From contig CM019069.1 of assembly GCA_009667805.1 (NCBI GenBank), positions 91,175,204 to 91,239,203 of the forward strand: a stretch of 64,000 bases of DNA, read 5' to 3'. Shown here in pieces: positions 57,743-64,000 of this stretch; position 1 is the first letter of the stretch; each line of letters starts with the position of its first letter. Source of the stretch: Leptobrachium leishanense (lineage: Eukaryota; Chordata; Amphibia; Anura; Megophryidae). The notes beneath the pieces are model-generated. The model saw nothing but the letters and a program-made list of their open reading frames with translations, was not told where the DNA came from and searched no databases. Both the position numbers and the translations under genes were made by a program.

Positions 57743-58968
57743 CCCCATAAGGACCACTGACGTACATGGTACGTCCTGGGAAAAAGTTCTGTTAAGGACC
57801 AAGGACATACCATGTATGTCATGGTCCTCTAACCCGCCCTTTCCTATGCTCACCTCTTTGGCCGGGGTCCCACTTTGGTCTGACTTCCCTGATGTCAGAC
57901 CAATGGTTTTATCGTTGGGCGCGATGATGTCAGTTTCAGTCACTGCCAGGGAGAGCCTGAAAGGAGGGGGGTCCTCTGGACCCCTCTCCCTTCCAACAGG
58001 CTAAAAGTAAAAAAAAGAAAGGCACTGCTGGAAAGGGCACAGTCTGCCCTTTCCAGCAGTGCCTCTCTTTCTCCCCTTAGGTGTCAGATTGCAGTCCTCT
58101 CCTGGAGGTTGCTGACATCCTGGATGTCAGGTAAGCCTCAGGGGCCTTCCCCACCCACTGACGTTGTTGCCATATACCTGTGTGGAAACAAGGTGTGGAC
58201 ACTAGTTACTGGTATGCTATCTATATAAACTCTGTGATAAAGCATGTATGCAAGCACTTTGAAAAAGACTAAGGTCGAAATGCGTTGTGCAATTTTTATT
58301 CTTTAAATCTGGCCAGTTTATGGTCTTTTATACATATGTTCACTGAGCCTTCTTCCGCAAGGATCTAACTTCCTCCTTTGAATAAGGTGTCCAATGCGGA
58401 TGGAATAAGGGGAGATCAAGCGTGTGTGGTGAGTGGTGAGACCAGAAACTGTTTACACATATGTATTCATGCTGTTATAGTTCAGAGCCGGCTGCTAATT
58501 GGCTCTTGAAAAAGTGAGCAGTTTTCTTGGCTGCGATTCTGGAGGGTCCACTATACAGGATATACTACGCTGTGTGCGATTTATTTCTTGTATTTCAGGA
58601 CCAGTCCATATGAGAAATATTTGAGATGCACTCACCAACGTGCTGGGATCTGCATGCGTGAGGACTTTTATTTTCCTTTGTTTTATGGTATAAACAAGTG
58701 ATCATATACTGGGATTTGCAGCAGCTGTCTACGATCCCTTTAATTTTGTGAATTGAACCTGTGCTACTGCTACTGTTTTTCCCTCCATTAAATTATACAA
58801 TATGATGAAAATAATGGTATCTTTTAGAAAGAAAAATGGTATATAATATGTGTGGGTTCCATAAACGAGTAGGAAAATTAGAGCTATAAACAAACATCGC
58901 CAAAAATGTAAACACAGGAGTGAGTACTTTCAGACAGAAAATGGTAAAATCGACTGGTCACTATGGGG
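57743..58968. mobile_element. TTAA-flanked (piggyBac-like) element with internal foreign repeat
   Basis: TTAA at 57739-57742 and 58969-58972. It is a reverse-orientation relative of 33805-35043: CCCCATAAGGACCACTGACG on the left, GACTGGTCACTATGGGG on the right, with CCATTAAATT..AATAATGGTAT inside. From about 58140 to 58760 there is unrelated sequence with AAAAAGACTAAGGTCGAAAT, a dispersed-repeat signature, probably a later insertion. A CTGCTGGAAAGGGCA / TGCCCTTTCCAGCAG hairpin lies at 58026-58063. Confidence 0.7.
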
Positions 58969-58972
58969 TTAA

Positions 58973-61900
58973 ACGCAATATAAAATTCATGTCAAAGTGC
59001 TATGCCTGTAAGTACATCTCACTTTTGTTAATGGAATGCAAGGGTGGTCATAACTATGCATTACACAACATGCAAGAAAACTGAAATTATTGGAAAAATA
59101 ATAACACCCTTCTGTTTGACAAAATAGTATCTAATTTCACGTATGAATGCATTGGACTTGCACCATCATTTTTATTCTAATTAATTAGTGCGTATACATT
59201 GCTTGAAATACCAAATATGTGTTGTTTATAAAATAGAATTATAGAACATTCTCTGGACTACCAGAAAGCTGGGGAGAAAGTCAGTTTCAAATAACAAGAG
59301 AGACACTTATTGTAAAACAGAAGATTATATTTCCAGATGATCAGAACATTTCTCAAGGAACATGATTACATTTAAACTAAACATAGACTTACATGGATAG
59401 TTTACAACAGTAGTTCTCAGATTTCCATTGTATCTGCTTTTCAGTTTAAGAAGTGGAGAGCTTAGGTTACGTAAATGTTTCAGAAAATGAATGATTCCTT
59501 AAATGTTTAATACATACAAAAAGCATAACAAATCATCCTTTTATGGCATGTTGTATCAGACACCCTTCCCTAGGCCATTGTTCTTATATTAGTTTACCAT
59601 TTCTAGAATTTGCATTGCTTCACTTTAAAATTGCACATGAAAAATATTCATAGAAACCTGACAACTTCAGAAAATTTGATTCGTCTGGATATCGTTCATG
59701 CTGCATTGTGGATTATGCTGCATTTTGGCCAATTAAATGCTGCATGTTGTGTTCTGTCTTTTCAATTAACATTGTTTTGACTTCTACAAAATACTTCATT
59801 GTTGTTTCTAATAATGACTAATATTGGTGTTTATATATGTAAACGCCAATCAGCGAATACATAATATTGCATATGTTTTTTATGAGTTTGTTGAGTTTGA
59901 TCCAAGTTACAGTTCAGAAAGTACTAAACCAACACATGTTTTTTTAAAAAGAAAAATAAGTTAAAAAAGTACACACATCAGCTGCCTGTATCTTTGAAAC
60001 TTAAAGGAAAATAACTCTTTTGAGCTATTTGTTGTGTTTACTGAGACTTTCATTTCCACAGGTGGGCATTCAGAAATAAAGAAAGGGGGAGAATAAACTT
60101 GAAAAAAGTTGTCAATGCAGTTGCAGCAGCAACAAATTATGGGAAAGAGGGTGTAAAGAAATTGCTACTGTTCTGGGATAAGTGTTGTTGCTCATCTCAG
60201 AGTTTTAATCATATTGAACACTCAGACAATCAGGAGCACTGTATTTCTCCAGTGAACGGACTTTTCATTCAAGCACAAATGTCATGTAGTCTTGTACAAT
60301 CATTATTTGCAGAGCGTCTATTTCAGAGAACATCTAAAACTCTCCATAAAACCGTGTTATATGTTGTCCTCCATTACTCTCAAATGACCCACTGAGTTGA
60401 TGTGAACATAAAATGGTCCATATTGAAAGCATTGCCAAGATGGGACTATAGTCTTTATTATGTTTTTGTATCGCGCTGAATAATTCCAAGTATGGAGTGA
60501 TATATTTTGTTGCCTATGTAAACAAAAAATGAGATTTGTTGACTATTTTTAGTGAGTGCAAATTGCTCAAAATGTTTTAAATGGATCATTTTATGGACTT
60601 TTGATTGTAAATCAACCCTGTATCCTGGATAAAAGTATATGTCTGATGGGTACAGTAAATCCTCAACATTTTAAGTATTCCTGTTGAGCACCTTTTTTTT
60701 GTCTGCTAGGGAAATTACTAGAACTATATAAGTAAAATGACAGCTAAGCCAATGTTTTCAACTGTAACAAGTCATGATTGAATATTCTGTAAGCATGGGG
60801 TAACTAATAGCACTCTGGGCCTCCAGGTAAAGGTAGTCCATATGCCCTTGATAAGTCATATAAACACAAAGGAAAATAGCAAGATTCCAATTTGTGGTTA
60901 CATCCAGGGTCAAGATGAGCAAGAACGTGTGGGAACACAGTTCCTCCACTGTTTTTGTAGGGGTAACTGAGTTGGTCTCACATACTGTAAAGCGTGTATG
61001 CACGTGGTCAATCATATTTTTCCTTGTTTCCTTGTTAAATCACAATAAATATGATTTTTCAATATTTTTCCCTAAAACCCAGCCCATATGTAATTGTATC
61101 AAAATTGAGTATATTTGGTGGTATAAGTGCAAGATGACAATGATTAACTGGGAAAGGGCTGAAATCTTAGTGAGTTATCACACTTAGGGCCCTTTTACAT
61201 ACTTGACGGTAAAATGTAGACAGTAAACCATCTTACAATCTCCCTATCATCGTTTACATTCCGGAGTAGATGCTTTATTAGCTCCTAGCCCCAGAACAAG
61301 TGCAAAGCTGCCCAATACCAGCAGCAACACATTTCATCGCCGCGAGTATCGACTTGTGGAGTCCATGGGTCCCTAGCAAGATTACTCAGTGTCAAAGGTG
61401 TATCACAGAGGGAGACTAGGAACTATTTTTTCCCACTCTCACTCTGCTCCTGGCAAGAGGAAGTGGCTGATTGCGCCACCCTCTTCACCCCTGGAAGAGA
61501 GGTGAGTGTGGGATTTTTAGAGTTGGTTTTTAGAGTGTGTTAAGTGATTTTTCTATTTGCAAAATCACATAACACCAGTTTTCAGGAATCAGTATTTCAC
61601 AGTGAAATACAGTTTACGTATAACGTCTCCTGTAATTATCTTATCGACAACTATGGAATAGGGCCCTTATTTTTTAGAACTAGACCCGTGGGTATAGCAT
61701 ATATTTTATATATCATTGGGTGAAAATGTGAAATTGCTATAGATAAGTCACAACAATCAATGTTTTGAATAGTTGTCATTGTGTGAAAAAAATAAAACAA
61801 AACCAAACATAAAAAATTGTCTGTATAGAAGAACAAACAAGGTAAGTGTTGATCATAGAGGTGGAGTTTCTGCCATACTTTGCATTCTATTACTTAAATG

Positions 61901-62166
61901 CCACCCAAGCACCCAAGTGATCACTGTAATAGACAGATTCAGGTAAAGATCTTCAGAGTAAAAAAAAATACATTTTTAAATTAACCCCTTTTAAGATACT
62001 TAGAGAGAATCTTAAATAGTCAGTTTAATAAAGATCATATTGTTATTAATAATAATTAAGCACAATCTCAACACCAAAAGATAAACATGAAAGTATATAT
62101 TTATCACTGATATAGTCAGTGGTAGTACATACTAAAGCATTAAACTGTTGTACCAAACTGCAAATA
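58973..62166. other. Intron-like AT-rich DNA
   Basis: About 3.2 kb without a recognised gene or complete mobile element. The frame at 60099-60395 shows no known motif and no splice-site support that I can judge. A TAGGGCCCTTTTAC word at 61186 and its mirror near 61660 (GAATAGGGCCCTTA) are not convincing ends. Confidence 0.4.
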
Positions 62167-62170
62167 TTAA

Positions 62171-62528
62171 CCCTTTCACTACCATAAATAGGTAAACACA
62201 TTTTGAGATTGAATTAGAATAAAAAATGAAATTTAGCATAGAGAAGCCTATCTGCTACTTTTTTAACGCATGATTAATGTTTTTACTGCGAAGAAACAAC
62301 ATTTTCAGTGAGATCTCACTCCTGTCACCCTTTATTACTGTAATGAAGCTACAGGGAGCAGTACTAACCTTTACTGCTGCATTAAAACAGGGGAGAGGAC
62401 AGAAGACATTGATAGCTCTGGCATCATTCACTACTGTACAGGGATACAATTCAGGTTACCTATGCCTCACATTTTTCAATAACTGTTAAAATATTATTTC
62501 CAACAAAAAGTGCTTGATAGTGGAAGAG
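62171..62528. mobile_element. TTAA-flanked element, 358 bp
   Basis: TTAA at 62167-62170 and 62529-62532; starts CCCTTTCACTACCAT and ends GATAGTGGAAGAG, imperfect inverted copies, like the 35144-35610 element. Confidence 0.65.
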
Positions 62529-62641
62529 TTAATGGATTGCATTATCAATAGGGCAATCACAATAAATGGTAGAAAATGACATCTTATGGTGTATATGTGA
62601 TCAGTATGCATAATGACAAGTGCAGACCTGCTGAAACTGAA

Positions 62642-63426
62642 AGGATTATTCAATAAGCGACAGACTTGCCGCTGAATTTCACCACACTGTAACTTTCACC
62701 GTGCACAGCAATTTCATGGCAGTTTGTCTATTCACTAAACTGTCAATTCATCAAGTAGGTCAAGTTCGCGAAATCCGGTGCAGTTCTCTGCAGATCGCCG
62801 CAATTCGGCGATCTTCGGAAGCAGTAAAATTGTCTCATAGAGAAGTAATGGTTAATCTGTTCAGAGAATGCCGAACTGCAGCGAAGTGTCAGGAAAATGC
62901 CCTAAATTTTGGTGATTCAGTTCAACAGGTTTAAACAGACGAATATTAATTGTTTTTATTGTTTTTATTTATCTTTAATTTAACATGTCTACTCTTTCCA
63001 TTTCAAGAAAATTTTAATTTTTTTATTTATTTTTTGGAACATTTTGATGTATTTTTAGCCCAAATTTTTAATTCTCAATTTATTTTTCAATTTTTTTTTT
63101 GTTTAATCTTTAACAGACCATTTTTTTTTTTTTTTATTATTATTCCCACAGATTTTCATAAATTTTTATTGGTTTAAACACCTTTTAGAAGAATAGCGGA
63201 GTTCTTTTTCTTGTTCTGCAGTTCAGTGGCGTTCGGCAGTCAGTTAGGCTGTCTCATCTATTCGGCGGCGGTTTTCGGTGGCTCCACATTTGCGCACTTC
63301 AGAGACCCTGTGGTGAGTAATAAATTCACTGCAGGGTCGACGAACTGGAATTGCCGAAGCACACCAAAGTGAACAAGAAAGCATTGAAATTTCACTGAAA
63401 TTGTGTTGCTTTCTAAATATAACCCC
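62642..63426. mobile_element. Harbinger-like element, copy E (divergent)
   Basis: The left end AGGATTATTCAATAAGCG and right end CTTTCTAAATATAACCCC are decayed inverted copies. It shares the layout of copies A and B: CTCATAGAGAAGTAATGG, an AT-rich centre, and CAGAGACCCTGTGGTGAGTA..CTGCAGGGTCG near the right end. Confidence 0.55.
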
Positions 63427-63530
63427 TTAAATAAAGTCATCACACCAAGCCAGGCACTTTGTAGAAATTGATAATTGTTTTTGTTCTATACTTCATGGGA
63501 TGTTTTATGAAAAATCTGCTTAAATACTAA

Positions 63531-63712
63531 CAGGAATATTCAGAGAGAGGTGACAAGCAGGAGAATGACTGGAGAAGTGAAAATTCTAGGTCAAAATAGC
63601 CAAACCAGAAAAATTCTCCCATTTATCTCACTTTCCAAATTGGCTATTTTGACCTAGAATTTTTCCTTCTACAGTCATTCTCCTGCTTTTCACCTCTCTC
63701 TGAATAACCCTG
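63531..63712. mobile_element. 182-bp MITE with TAA duplication
   Basis: The ends CAGGAATATTCAGAGAGAGG and CCTCTCTCTGAATAACCCTG are inverted, with symmetry extending about 75 bp inward (AATTCTAGGTCAAAATAGCC mirrored). TAA flanks both sides (63528-63530, 63713-63715). Located 134 bp upstream of the TMEFF2 exon. Confidence 0.8.
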
Positions 63713-63846
63713 TAAGTATATTATACTGTCATCTGTTTATGATAATTCTCATTATGCAAATTTGCCATTTTTAGTTTTTGCTAAAGTTTAATTAATTAGA
63801 CTTGAAAACATTAATTATTGATTATGTTCCTTTTTGTGTGTTTTAG

Positions 63847-63943
63847 CCAATGAAGGCTCGGGAGAAACAAGTCAAAAAGAAACATCAACATGTGACATAT
63901 GTCAGTTTGGGGCAGAATGTGATGAAGATGCTGAGGATGTCTG
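63847..63943 (+). CDS. TMEFF2 exon (tomoregulin-2), internal
   Basis: Preceded by a T-rich tract and TTTTAG, followed by GTAAAA: good acceptor and donor. 97 bp; two bases complete the previous codon, then it reads NEGSGETSQKETSTC, DICQFGAECDEDAEDV and the first two bases of a split Trp codon. Human TMEFF2 has almost the same residues between its first and second follistatin/Kazal modules, followed by CVCN. The protein is a single-pass membrane protein with two follistatin modules and one EGF-like module, expressed mainly in brain. The exon covers the linker and first cysteines of the second module. The closely related TMEFF1 is less likely given the near identity to TMEFF2. The next exon lies beyond the window. 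Confidence 0.92.
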
Positions 63944-64000
63944 GTAAAATATCAATTTTTTATTACATTTTTACAAAATAGGTTCAACTTTAAACATTTC

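Noticed and set aside
60099..60395. Possible host exon or small protein
   Set aside because: No recognisable motif, and composition is like its non-coding surroundings; no support for splice sites.

Overview
This window is vertebrate nuclear DNA, most likely from a frog or other amphibian. The one piece of host gene I recognise is a 97-bp exon at 63847-63943 on the + strand. Its translation (containing CDICQFGAECDEDAEDV) matches the linker between the two follistatin/Kazal modules of TMEFF2 (tomoregulin-2). No other TMEFF2 exon was seen, so the remaining ~63.8 kb is probably one large intron or intron plus upstream sequence. I saw no rRNA gene, functional tRNA gene, CRISPR array or prokaryotic operon. 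The amphibian assignment rests on the repeat mix (Tc1, Harbinger-like, piggyBac-like, hAT, a Helitron, a class I retrovirus) and on two dispersed repeats I remember as common in frog sequences. The species is not determined.

Layout. 1-6.8 kb: hairpin-rich repeats, small TIR elements, a hAT MITE, a broken mariner-type transposase fragment and a 108-bp-arm inverted repeat. 6.8-9.65 kb: a TTAA-flanked element holding a solo LTR (5-bp target duplication CACTG), which itself holds an 849-bp Harbinger-like MITE. 13.86-24.06 kb: a 10.2-kb endogenous retrovirus with paired LTRs, 4-bp target duplication CTTA, a tRNA-Pro-like primer site and a purine tract. gag is reduced to a matrix piece, RT is broken and env is a remnant. 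A dead 1.6-kb Tc1 element sits between gag and pol. 25.4-27.0 kb and 37.4-39.1 kb: two opposed copies of a second Tc1 family. 27.28-32.65 kb: an end-to-end Helitron on the minus strand with decayed Rep and Pif1-like helicase, inserted in a small MITE. 33.8-35.6 kb: two TTAA-flanked elements. 44.3-46.2 kb: four layers of nested repeats. 49.9-51.5 kb: a 1.55-kb palindrome with 764-bp arms. 56.07-56.72 kb: a second solo LTR. The rest is AT-rich intron-like DNA with scattered MITEs.

The most interesting object is in the retrovirus. A long uninterrupted pol frame (20366-22321) reads RNase H, then about 210 residues that look like the conserved domain of the opioid growth factor receptor (OGFr), then the integrase zinc finger. 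This suggests that a host OGFr domain was captured, in frame, into the linker between RNase H and integrase. Apart from the short gag matrix frame, it is the only provirus gene segment still open over a long distance. I cannot check whether this architecture has been described.

The genes here do not form a pathway. They are layers of mobile DNA inside a host intron, and the nesting gives relative ages: for example Harbinger MITE after solo LTR after TTAA element; Tc1 after provirus; Helitron after MITE.
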